From positions 7,301,501 to 7,365,500 of the forward strand of contig NZ_CP108644.1 of the NCBI RefSeq assembly GCF_041435495.1: a stretch of 64,000 nucleotides of DNA, read 5' to 3'. Of this stretch, positions 16,652 through 24,925 are shown in pieces. Position 1 is the first letter of the stretch. Each line of letters begins with the position of its first letter. The DNA is from Streptomyces sp. NBC_01116 (lineage in GTDB: Bacteria > Actinomycetota > Actinomycetes > Streptomycetales > Streptomycetaceae). The notes under the pieces are model-generated. The model was not told the DNA's origin and ran no database searches. It was given only the letters and a program-made list of their open reading frames with translations. The position numbers and the translations under genes are program-made.

Positions 16652-17092
16652 ATGAACATCCCTTTCTTGGACAACTGGCGTAAGCGTCAGGGTGGTACGC
16701 GTTCAGGCGCACTCGCCGCCGCCGTCGAGGCCGACCCCGACGGCGTGGCCGAACTGCTCGCCGAATGCGAACTGCTGCGCGTCAGGGCGGGGCAGCACGG
16801 ACTCGAACTCGACGACACACCCTCCTCGTTGGCCGCGCTCGACCAGCTGCCGCCCCGCTGGCGCGACGACCCCGAGGAGCTTCCCTGGCTCGGCAACGAC
16901 GCCGGTCTCTACCTCGGCACCGTGATCGTGCGGACCGTCCCGGGCGCCGCCTGGGACGTCTGGCCGAGCGGTCAGCCCGTGGTGCGGCTGGAGTCCGGGC
17001 GGGAGATCGACGTCGTCGCGGCCGGACTCGACTGGGCGATGGCGGGCAGCCCCGAGCTCTCCCAGGTGTACGCGGAGTCCGCCGAGAACTGA
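16652..17092 (+). CDS. Conserved small protein of unknown function (DUF6278-like)
   Basis: 146 residues, beginning MNIPFLDNWRKRQGG. It has an acidic helical N-terminal half (DGVAELLAECELLRVRAGQHGLELDDTPSSLAALDQLPPRW) and a beta-rich C-terminal half (GLYLGTVIVRTVPGAAWDVWPSGQPVV). From memory it matches a family restricted to Streptomyces and relatives, DUF6278. There is no signal peptide or enzymatic motif. It stands alone between the SDR and glutamate-transport genes. Confidence 0.75.
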   Translation: MNIPFLDNWRKRQGGTRSGALAAAVEADPDGVAELLAECELLRVRAGQHGLELDDTPSSLAALDQLPPRWRDDPEELPWLGNDAGLYLGTVIVRTVPGAAWDVWPSGQPVVRLESGREIDVVAAGLDWAMAGSPELSQVYAESAEN

Positions 17093-17124
17093 GCCGCGAG
17101 CCGGCCGGGAGTCCGCTCGCCTCG

Positions 17125-17239
17125 CCTAATCCAGTTAAAAAGCCTTTTGCGCTATTTACGCGTGTCGGGTGCGAAGTCCCTTTTCGCGATGGATAGTTTG
17201 CGCTGACCTCGACACAGCGACAAGTGGGTAGGGCAGCGC
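17125..17239 (+). promoter_or_regulatory. AT-rich promoter region of the amino-acid ABC operon
   Basis: A marked local drop in GC (around 17130-17205, with TTAAAAAG, TTTTGCGCTATTTACG and GGATAGTTTG) precedes the first gene of the transporter operon. GATAGTTT is a possible -10. GTGGGTAGGG provides a purine-rich ribosome-binding region upstream of the ATG at 17240. Confidence 0.5.
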
Positions 17240-17983
<744 letters not shown>

Positions 17984-17996
17984 GGGGAGGCATTCC

Positions 17997-18926
17997 ATGT
18001 TGCGTACGAGGAACACGCGTACGGGCAGGGCGGTCGCCCTCGCGGCCGGTCTCCTGCTCGCCGCACTCGCCGCGGGCTGCGGCAAGGAGGGAAGCCCGCC
18101 GGTCAAGGGGCCGAAGGCCGAGGCGCTGCCGGTGTACCAGGTCGACACCGGCTTCGAGCTGCCCGACTCCCGCACCTGGACCAAGGCGAAGAAGCGCGGC
18201 TATCTGGTGGTCGGCGCCAAGGAGGACCAGCCGTACCTGGGGGAGAAGGACCCGGCGAGCGGGGTCTACTCCGGGTTCGACATCGAGATCGCCCGGATGA
18301 TGGCGGCCTCGCTCGGCTTCGAACCGAAGACGATCCGCTTCCGCACGATCGCCTCCGCCAACCGCGAGACGGCCCTGCAGAACGGCCAGATCGACTACTA
18401 CGTCGGCACCTACACCATCAACGACATGCGCAAGAAGCTGGTGGGCTTCGCCGGCCCGTACTACATGGCGGGCCAGGGCCTGCTGGTGCGCACCGACGAG
18501 AACGACATCGACGGGCCGCAGGACCTGGCGGGCAGGACCGTCTGCTCGGCGGCCGGCTCCACGCCCTACCAGCGCATCGCCGCCGACTACCCCAAGGCGA
18601 CGCTCGTCGCGTACGACACGTACTCGATCTGCGTCGACAACCTCCTCACCTTCCAGGTCGACGCCGTCACCACCGACGACGCGATCCTGCTGGGCTTCGC
18701 GGCCAAGGCGCCCGACGAGATGAAGGTCGTCGGCAAGCCCTTCTCCCAGGAGCCGTACGGCATCGGCGTGCCGCGCAACGACAACGCGCTGCGCAACGCG
18801 CTCAACGACGCGCTGGAGGCCAACGAGAAGGACGGCAACTGGAAGAAGGCGTACGAAGCGACGCTGGGCCTCTCCGGAGCGCCCGCGCCGAACCCGCCTC
18901 CCATCGACCGCTACCCGGCGAACTGA
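17997..18926 (+). CDS. gluB: Glutamate-type amino-acid ABC transporter binding lipoprotein
   Basis: 309 residues. A lipoprotein signal peptide has core VALAAGLLLAALA and lipobox AAGC. The mature part is a family 3 solute-binding protein: GYLVVGAKEDQPYLG, SGFDIEIARMMAASLGFEP, FRTIASANRETALQNGQIDYYVGTYT, then AGPYYMAGQGLLV. The start is 13 bp after the gluA stop with GGGGAGG upstream. Glutamate or aspartate is the probable ligand by operon similarity; the specificity residues were not tested. Confidence 0.9.
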   Translation: MLRTRNTRTGRAVALAAGLLLAALAAGCGKEGSPPVKGPKAEALPVYQVDTGFELPDSRTWTKAKKRGYLVVGAKEDQPYLGEKDPASGVYSGFDIEIARMMAASLGFEPKTIRFRTIASANRETALQNGQIDYYVGTYTINDMRKKLVGFAGPYYMAGQGLLVRTDENDIDGPQDLAGRTVCSAAGSTPYQRIAADYPKATLVAYDTYSICVDNLLTFQVDAVTTDDAILLGFAAKAPDEMKVVGKPFSQEPYGIGVPRNDNALRNALNDALEANEKDGNWKKAYEATLGLSGAPAPNPPPIDRYPAN

Positions 18927-18942
18927 GGGGACGGCCCCACCC

Positions 18943-19587
18943 ATGGACGTACTGACAGAGAACTTCTCCCTCTACGGCAAGGGCTTCCTCGGCACCGTCG
19001 AGCTGACCGTCTACGCCTCCGCGCTGGCGCTCGTCCTCGGCTTCCTGATGGCGTCCTTCCGGGTCGCGCCCGTCGGCTCCTTCCGGGTGCTGGGCACGGT
19101 CTGGGTCACCGTGCTCCGCAACACCCCGCTGACGCTGCTGTTCTTCGCGGTCCTGCTCGGCCTGCCCCGCTTCGGGCTCGTCCTGCCGTTCCAGGTCTTC
19201 GCCGTGCTGGCGCTCGGCTGCTACACCTCGGCCTTCATCTGCGAGGTGCTGCGCTCCGGCATCAACACCGTGCCCAAGGGCCAGGGCGAGGCCGCGCGCA
19301 GCCTCGGCATGAACTTCGGCCAGACCCTGAGCACCGTGGTGCTGCCGCAGGCGTTCCGGTCGGTGATCCCGCCTGTCGGCTCGACACTGATCGCGCTGGC
19401 GAAGAACTCCGCGATCGCCGGGGCGTTCAGCGTCACCGAACTCCTCGGCACCTACAAGACGCTCAACGAGCTGGGCTACAGCATCATCTGGTCCTTCATC
19501 TGGATCGCCGTCGGCTACCTGATCATCACCCTGACCATCAGCGCGGTGTTCAACGTGATGGAGAAGCGCTGGGGAGTGGCACGATGA
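18943..19587 (+). CDS. gluC: Amino-acid ABC transporter permease (GluC-like)
   Basis: 214 residues with about five hydrophobic segments. The EAA loop is QGEAARSLGMNFGQTLSTVVLPQAFRSVIPPVGS, typical of HisM/GluC permeases. The stop overlaps the gluD start (ATGA), so the two permeases are translationally coupled and probably form the heterodimeric membrane channel. Confidence 0.9.
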   Translation: MDVLTENFSLYGKGFLGTVELTVYASALALVLGFLMASFRVAPVGSFRVLGTVWVTVLRNTPLTLLFFAVLLGLPRFGLVLPFQVFAVLALGCYTSAFICEVLRSGINTVPKGQGEAARSLGMNFGQTLSTVVLPQAFRSVIPPVGSTLIALAKNSAIAGAFSVTELLGTYKTLNELGYSIIWSFIWIAVGYLIITLTISAVFNVMEKRWGVAR

Positions 19588-20471
19588 CCAAGACCCTCAC
19601 CCGCAGGCCCACCATGCCCGCGGCCACCGCGCTCTACGACATCCCGGGCCCGGTGACCCGCAGGCGGCACCTGATGTACGGGGTCGCCTCGACGGTGGTG
19701 ATCCTGGCGCTGTTCGGCTGGATCGTCTACCTGCTCTTCGACACCGACCAGTTCACCGCGGAGAAGTGGACGCCCTTCGCGTACAAGGGCATCCAGGAAC
19801 TGCTGCTGCGCGGCCTCGGCAACACCCTCAAGGCGTTCGCGTACGCCGCGGTCCTCTCGCTCGTCCTGGGCGCGATCCTCGCGGTGGGGCGGCTCTCCGA
19901 ACACCGGGTGCTGCGCTGGATCTCCACACTGCTCGTCGAGTTCTTCCGGGCCATGCCGGTGCTGGTGATGATCTTCTTCATCTTCGTGGCGCTGAAGGTC
20001 CAGCCGCTGCCCGCCCTGGTCGCCGGGCTGACGCTCTACAACGGCTCCGTCCTCGCGGAGGTGTTCCGCACCGGGATCAACTCCGTGGACCGGGGCCAGC
20101 GCGAGGCGGCGTACGCGCTCGGGATGCGCAAGACACAGGTCACCACGTTCGTCCTGGCTCCCCAGGCCGTACGCGCGATGCTGCCGACCATCATCAGTCA
20201 GCTGGTGGTCGCGCTCAAGGACACCTCACTGGGCTATCTGATCACCTACGAGGAATTCCTCCACGCCGGAAAGCTGATCGCGTCGAATCTCGACTACGAT
20301 CTTCCCTTCATCCCCGTCGTGATGGTGATCTCTCCGATCTACATCGGGATGTGCATGCTGCTCTCGTGGTTCGCCACGTGGGTGGCCCGTCGTCAGCGGC
20401 GCAATCCGAGGACGAGGGCGGTGGGGGTGGCCCCGGCCGAACCGGGGACGCTGCTGCCGGGAGGGCAGTAG
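19584..20471 (+). CDS. gluD: Amino-acid ABC transporter permease (GluD-like)
   Basis: 295 residues, longer than GluC, with an N-terminal extension before the first transmembrane helix (LMYGVASTVVILALFGWIVYLLF). The EAA loop is QREAAYALGMRKTQVTTFVLAPQAVRAMLP. It is the last gene of the operon. Its final codons form the left arm of the hairpin at 20451. Confidence 0.9.
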   Translation: MTKTLTRRPTMPAATALYDIPGPVTRRRHLMYGVASTVVILALFGWIVYLLFDTDQFTAEKWTPFAYKGIQELLLRGLGNTLKAFAYAAVLSLVLGAILAVGRLSEHRVLRWISTLLVEFFRAMPVLVMIFFIFVALKVQPLPALVAGLTLYNGSVLAEVFRTGINSVDRGQREAAYALGMRKTQVTTFVLAPQAVRAMLPTIISQLVVALKDTSLGYLITYEEFLHAGKLIASNLDYDLPFIPVVMVISPIYIGMCMLLSWFATWVARRQRRNPRTRAVGVAPAEPGTLLPGGQ

Positions 20472-20496
20472 CCGGGCCCTGCCCGCCCGGCAGCAG
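20451..20496. terminator. Bidirectional hairpin between gluD and the CocE-type hydrolase
   Basis: Stem CTGCTGCCGGG/CCCGGCAGCAG (11 bp, perfect) with an inner GGGCAG/CTGCCC stem. It overlaps the 3' end of gluD and stops just short of the minus-strand stop codon at 20504. Confidence 0.7.
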
Positions 20497-20503
20497 TCGG
20501 TGA

Positions 20504-22099
20504 TCACTTCTCGCGCAGCGGGACCGAGAGATGACTCGGGTCCGTGTCGGGCGAGGAGAAGGTCAGCTGCGCGCCGGTCGGGTTGTGCTCGATGTACAAC
20601 GGATCGACGGTGTCGATCACCAGGGCGAGCCGGTGACCGGCCGGGACGTCGTAGGCCGTGGAGTACAGCTCCAGGTCGACGGGGAACGGCCGGCCCGGCG
20701 TCTGCCCGTGGAAGGTGTACGGAGCATTGCTGACCAGTCTGCCGATGCCGAGCGGCCCCACGTCGTAGAGATACGCGACGAGGGTGCCGCTCGGCTTCGT
20801 GGCTGTGACCGTGGTGTGCAGCGCGGACGTGCCCCGGATCCGCTGCTCGGTGGCGTACCGCTCCGACTGCCACACGCTCGCGAAGGTGCGCGGCAGCAGG
20901 GGTACGGAGACCGTCGGCGGCAGCTTCAGGAACTGGTCCAGCGCGTTGGACAGGATCGCGATGCCGCCGTTGGCGCCCGAGTCGACGCCTCCCCACACCT
21001 TCTTGGTGCCGTCCAGCGGGATCCGGTTCTTCACCGCGCCCACCGACTTCCAGTCCGGGTAGCCCTCGTACCCCTTCTCCGGACGGGACCTGAGCTGGAC
21101 CGGCAGCTCGGTGTCGATGCCGTTGCGTTCGCCCCGGAGATAGCGGTCGAACCAGCGGCGGGTGCTCGTCCAGGTGTCGTTCGGCAGTCCTAGGAGGCCG
21201 GTGGCCTCGGCGGTCGCGTGGTCGCCCGGGCGGAACTCCAGCCGCTTGGGGCCGGTGAGCTTGTCGTAGAACGAGGCGTACTGGTTGGGCGGGAAGATGG
21301 TGTCGCCCCAGGCGTTGCCCATCATGATCGCCGCGCCGTTGGCGTTGATCCGGTCCAGATACGTCGCGGGGGAGCGCTTCTTCCCCCAGGCGATCATCTC
21401 GGGTTCCTTCTCCAGGTTGGAGCCGAGGAAGTCCTTGAGCGTTTGCGTCAGTTCGTCGCCGGGGCGGCCGGTGACCAGGCCCGCGCCGCCGAGCAGGGCG
21501 GCGGCCTGGAGGTGCTGGGTGCGCCCGCTGTAGATCGAGTCGATCAGATCGGCCCAGCCGCTCAGCGCGGCGACCGCCTTGATCCGCGGATCGTGCCCGG
21601 CCGCCAGCAGGCTGATGCCCGCCCCGTAGGAGACGCCGCCCATGCCGACGCGGTCCGGATCGGCGGAGGTGTGCTCCAGCGCCCAGTCGATGACGGCCGA
21701 GGCGTCCGAGATGTCCGGCGGGCCCGCCACCTCGATCTTCCCGCCCGAGAGCCAGAAGCCGCGCGAGGTGTAACTCACCACGACATAACCGGAGTCGGCG
21801 AGCTTCTGGGCCTGGGCCAGATACTCGATCTGCGGCATGGCCCAGCTCGTCGGGAAGACGATCAGCGGATGCCTCGTCCCCGCCGCCGCCCCGGCGGGCG
21901 TGAAGACGTTGCCCTTGAGGGTGATGCCCCCGGAGCCGGGGATGTCGTGGAACGTCAGGCTCTGGGCGGTCGTGCCCGCGGGCACGGTGCCGGGGGCCGC
22001 CGTCGCGGCCGGGGCGGCGACGAGCGCGGCCCCGGCGAGCAGGGCGGCGGCGGTGGTGATCGAAGCGGTGGTGCGCAGTGCCGGTTTCGGGCGTGCCAC
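20504..22099 (-). CDS. Secreted CocE/NonD-family (S15-like) hydrolase
   Basis: 531 residues. A Sec-type signal peptide (MARPKPALRTTASITTAAAL, with cleavage probably after ATAA) precedes an alpha/beta hydrolase domain with nucleophile Ser in MGGVSYGAG. The C-terminal jelly-roll domain is typical of X-Pro dipeptidyl-peptidase and cocaine-esterase relatives (AGHRLALVIDTVDPLYIEHN). The enzyme probably acts on peptides or esters outside the cell. Substrate preference cannot be deduced. The upstream region 22100-22200 holds an AT-richer stretch suited to its promoter. Confidence 0.87.
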   Translation of the reverse strand: MARPKPALRTTASITTAAALLAGAALVAAPAATAAPGTVPAGTTAQSLTFHDIPGSGGITLKGNVFTPAGAAAGTRHPLIVFPTSWAMPQIEYLAQAQKLADSGYVVVSYTSRGFWLSGGKIEVAGPPDISDASAVIDWALEHTSADPDRVGMGGVSYGAGISLLAAGHDPRIKAVAALSGWADLIDSIYSGRTQHLQAAALLGGAGLVTGRPGDELTQTLKDFLGSNLEKEPEMIAWGKKRSPATYLDRINANGAAIMMGNAWGDTIFPPNQYASFYDKLTGPKRLEFRPGDHATAEATGLLGLPNDTWTSTRRWFDRYLRGERNGIDTELPVQLRSRPEKGYEGYPDWKSVGAVKNRIPLDGTKKVWGGVDSGANGGIAILSNALDQFLKLPPTVSVPLLPRTFASVWQSERYATEQRIRGTSALHTTVTATKPSGTLVAYLYDVGPLGIGRLVSNAPYTFHGQTPGRPFPVDLELYSTAYDVPAGHRLALVIDTVDPLYIEHNPTGAQLTFSSPDTDPSHLSVPLREK

Positions 22100-22208
22100 G
22101 GGTCACTCCTCACGCGTGTCGGTGCAAAGTGACCCGACGGTAACCCTGGTTGTTTACCTCTGGTAACTACCGGGTGCGTTGCGTGAGGATAACGATTGTT
22201 GGACGTGG

Positions 22209-22272
22209 CGTCAGTAGTGCCGCGGGCCCGGAGCGCGGCAAGTAGCGCTCGGGGCCCGCGGCACTGCTGACG
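22209..22272. terminator. Very strong hairpin downstream of the L,D-transpeptidase gene
   Basis: A 21-bp stem runs from CGTCAGTAGTGCCGCGGGCC to its complement with a single T/G difference, and is extended inward by GAGCGC/GCGCTC. It lies 30 bp past the minus-strand stop at 22302 and upstream of the CocE-type gene. It is the most stable hairpin I noticed in the window. Confidence 0.75.
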
Positions 22273-22301
22273 TGCTCCGGGCCCGAACGGGCGCTACCGG
22301 G

Positions 22302-23510
22302 TCACCTCAGGGCGCTCTTCGCCGCCCAGTCCTCCCACGAGAGGTTCCACGCGCCGTACCCGTTGCCCTCGGCGACCGTGCCCTTGGCCTGTGTGCCGGT
22401 CATCTCGAACGGGTCGCCCACCCGCACCTGTCCGTACAGGGCCGCGGCGTCCGCGTCGCTCATCCCGACGCAGCCCGAACTCCGGTTGGCCTGACCGAAG
22501 TAGCCCGCGTTCCACGGGGCCGCGTGCACGTACATCCCGGACCACGTCAGCCGCATCGAGTAGTCGACCATCTTGTCGTAGGCGTCACCGAGGCCCACCG
22601 TCTCGGAGCGCATGTTGATCGTGCCCTCCTTCGACATCAGCACCGCCGTGCCCCGCCAGGAGGCCTTCTCGCCGCCCGGGGTACCCGCCGACATGGGGAT
22701 GTCCAGGACCTGCTTCCCGTCCCGGTGCAGCGCGAGCCGGGACCGGTCCAGGTCGACCTTGACCACCTGGGCCGCGCCGATCGTGAACGTCGTCGTGTAG
22801 TCGCGGACGAGCCAGCCGCCGTCCGCACCCGTGTCGACCCCGTTCAGTCGGGCGTCCAGGGTGACCTTCGTGCCGGGCTTCCAGTACTCCTCGGGCCGCC
22901 AGTCGACGCGGTCCTTGCCCGAGTAGTCCTGGAGCCAGCCCCAGGAGCCCTCGGTGTCGTTGGACGTGGACACCTTCAGGGCCTTCTCGACGGCCGCCTT
23001 GTTCTTCACGGGGTGGTCGAAGACGACGGACAGCGGCTGCGCGATGCCCACGGTCGTGTTCTTGCCCGGCGCGAGGAGAAGCTTGTTGACCTTCTCGGCC
23101 TCGGCGGTGGCGAACGCGGCCCGGTCGCTGCCGCCGTCCGTGTCCTCGGCCTCGACGGTGTACGCGGTGCCCGGCGCGGCGACCCGATCGGACGTCCAGG
23201 TCCGGCCGTCGGCGGATATCTTCCCGGCCAGCACGCCGTCCTTGCCCGCCGTCACCGAGACCGTCCGCAGCTTCCCGTGAGCCAGCGTCACCTTCACCGG
23301 TCCGCCCGGGGCCGCCGTCCTGCCCTTGAGGTTCACCGAGACGCTGGTGTCGGGCGCCTTCTCGTCCCCGCCCACCTCGGCGGAGCCCGAGGGGCCGCCC
23401 GCGCACGCGGTGAGCGCGGCGGCGAGCAGGGCCGCGGGGGCGGTCAGGGCGAGCCGGGCCCTCCGGCCGGACGGGGCGGAGAGACGGATGCGCGGACGTG
23501 CGGAACTCAA
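22302..23510 (-). CDS. L,D-transpeptidase lipoprotein
   Basis: 402 residues. A lipoprotein signal (ALTAPAALLAAALTAC, lipobox LTAC) is followed by two Ig-like domains (from about residues 45 and 150). The YkuD catalytic domain has HAAPWN and SSGCVGMSD, with nucleophile Cys347. Such enzymes make 3-3 peptidoglycan cross-links outside the membrane. TTG 23510 is chosen because GGAGG lies 8 nt upstream and the signal peptide follows at once; the longer frame would add 35 residues before the signal. The architecture matches actinobacterial Ldt enzymes such as LdtMt2. Confidence 0.92.
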   Translation of the reverse strand: MSSARPRIRLSAPSGRRARLALTAPAALLAAALTACAGGPSGSAEVGGDEKAPDTSVSVNLKGRTAAPGGPVKVTLAHGKLRTVSVTAGKDGVLAGKISADGRTWTSDRVAAPGTAYTVEAEDTDGGSDRAAFATAEAEKVNKLLLAPGKNTTVGIAQPLSVVFDHPVKNKAAVEKALKVSTSNDTEGSWGWLQDYSGKDRVDWRPEEYWKPGTKVTLDARLNGVDTGADGGWLVRDYTTTFTIGAAQVVKVDLDRSRLALHRDGKQVLDIPMSAGTPGGEKASWRGTAVLMSKEGTINMRSETVGLGDAYDKMVDYSMRLTWSGMYVHAAPWNAGYFGQANRSSGCVGMSDADAAALYGQVRVGDPFEMTGTQAKGTVAEGNGYGAWNLSWEDWAAKSALR

Positions 23511-23652
23511 CGGAAAAACCTCCAGGGCAGGTGTGCTCACCAGGGGAGAGGCATTTCCCTCATGTCGGGTTCCTTCCTTTCTCCGGAGAAGCCTCTCCGT
23601 CGTCCCGCGCGCCACCGGCTTCGTCCGCTCGGCCGTCGTCGACCGGAGCCGG

Positions 23653-23690
23653 ACCCCGGGGGCGCCTGTACGGAGGGGCGCCCCCGGGGT
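23653..23690 (-). terminator. Hairpin downstream of the trypsin gene
   Basis: Perfect 14-bp stem ACCCCGGGGGCGCC/GGCGCCCCCGGGGT with a 10-nt loop, 45 bp past the trypsin stop codon. Confidence 0.7.
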
Positions 23691-23734
23691 GGTTCAGCCG
23701 TGTTCACCCGGGAGTGGCAGGGCGGTGTGCGGCG

Positions 23735-24514
23735 TCAGAGCGTGCGGGCTGCCGAGGCGATGGCGGACGCGAAGGTCGAGACCTCGGTGTAGACGCCCGG
23801 GTAGCCGGGCCGGGCGCAGCCGTAGCCCCAGCTGACGATGCCGACCTGGATCCACTCACCGGTGTCGTCCTTGCGGAACATCGGGCCGCCGGAGTCGCCC
23901 TGGCAGGTGTCGACGCCGCCGGTGTCGGGGTATCCGGCGCAGATCTCCTCGTTGGCCACCAGTTCGTTGCCGTAGGCGGAGCGGCAGGCGGCATCGGAGA
24001 CGAACGGGACGCCGGCCTTGAGCAGGTAACGCTGCTGGCTGCCGCCTTCGCGGTTGGCGCCCCAGCCGGCGACGGTGAACGTGCCCTGGTTGTAGGCGGT
24101 GGTGGTGGCGATCTTCAGGGTGGGCTGGTTGATGGGCTGGGCGAGCTTGATGAGCGCCCAGTCCTTGCCGGTGCCGTTGTAGCCGGGGGCCTGGAGGACC
24201 TTGGTGGAGCGGACCTTGATCGCGTTGGGCGACTGCAGGTCGACGACGCCGCCGGTGGCGGTGATCGAGCTGTTGTTGCCCGATCCGCTCACGCAGTGGG
24301 CGGCGGTGAGGACGATGTCCTGAGCGTAGAGAGCGCCGCCGCAGCCCATGGAGAGGCGGACCATGAAGGGGAACTCGCCCTGGGCGGCGCGGGTTCCGCC
24401 GACTACGGGGTTGGGTGCGGCCGAGGCGGTGACGGGCTGGAGGCCGACGACCGCGATGGCGACGGTGGCTATGACGACGGAACATCTCTTCAGCGCGCGC
24501 AGGAGTTGATTCAC
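23735..24514 (-). CDS. sprT: Secreted trypsin (Streptomyces griseus trypsin type)
   Basis: 259 residues, the length of the S. griseus trypsin precursor. A 36-residue prepropeptide (from MNQLLRALKRCSVV to SAAPNP) precedes mature VVGGTRAAQGEFPFMVRLS. The catalytic triad is His in TAAHC, Asp in KDWALIKL and Ser in CQGDSGGP. The Asp six residues before the catalytic Ser, in DTCQGDSGG, gives Lys/Arg specificity. From memory the mature protein is almost the same as SGT, with a few substitutions. GTG 24514 is preferred (GAAGG upstream, signal peptide at once) over the longer frame. In S. griseus this gene is under AdpA control. Confidence 0.95.
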   Translation of the reverse strand: MNQLLRALKRCSVVIATVAIAVVGLQPVTASAAPNPVVGGTRAAQGEFPFMVRLSMGCGGALYAQDIVLTAAHCVSGSGNNSSITATGGVVDLQSPNAIKVRSTKVLQAPGYNGTGKDWALIKLAQPINQPTLKIATTTAYNQGTFTVAGWGANREGGSQQRYLLKAGVPFVSDAACRSAYGNELVANEEICAGYPDTGGVDTCQGDSGGPMFRKDDTGEWIQVGIVSWGYGCARPGYPGVYTEVSTFASAIASAARTL

Positions 24515-24925
24515 GGAGTGCCTTCTTTCGTGGGGGGCGCGGTGGGAACCCGGACGGGAAGCCGTGGCATAGTCATGCACCCGTCAAGGTGATGTGATTG
24601 TCGAGAGCTGACGGCCGCTGCCACAAGATGCTGATTTCGGCCAAGCGGGTACGCGGTCGCTGTCGTCCCGCCCGAGGCGCCCGCCCGGCACCCGGGCCCG
24701 GCACATCCGTGCCGCAGGCGTCGGCGGGCCGCGGAGGGCTCGGTCAGCCGGCGGATGCTGCCGTCGGCGGGTGGCTCACGGCCGGGCGCGTGCCTCCACG
24801 CGCACGGGCCATCGGTCGTGGCCGCGCGGGGCATCGGTCATGCGGGTCACCGTTCGAGGCGGTCCTGACGATCCGGCTTCCCCGGGGCTACCCTGCGGCG
24901 GGAGATCCGTTGACTGGAGGTACGT
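24515..24925. promoter_or_regulatory. Divergent intergenic region between trypsin and gamma-glutamyltransferase
   Basis: 411 bp without a gene. The half next to the trypsin gene should hold its promoter. On the minus strand TGGCCGAAAT (24634-24643, 120 bp before the start) matches the AdpA consensus TGGCSNGWWY at 9 of 10 positions. The GGT side has a GGAGG ribosome-binding site before ATG 24926. The middle part (24700-24850) shows nothing I can assign. Confidence 0.4.
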
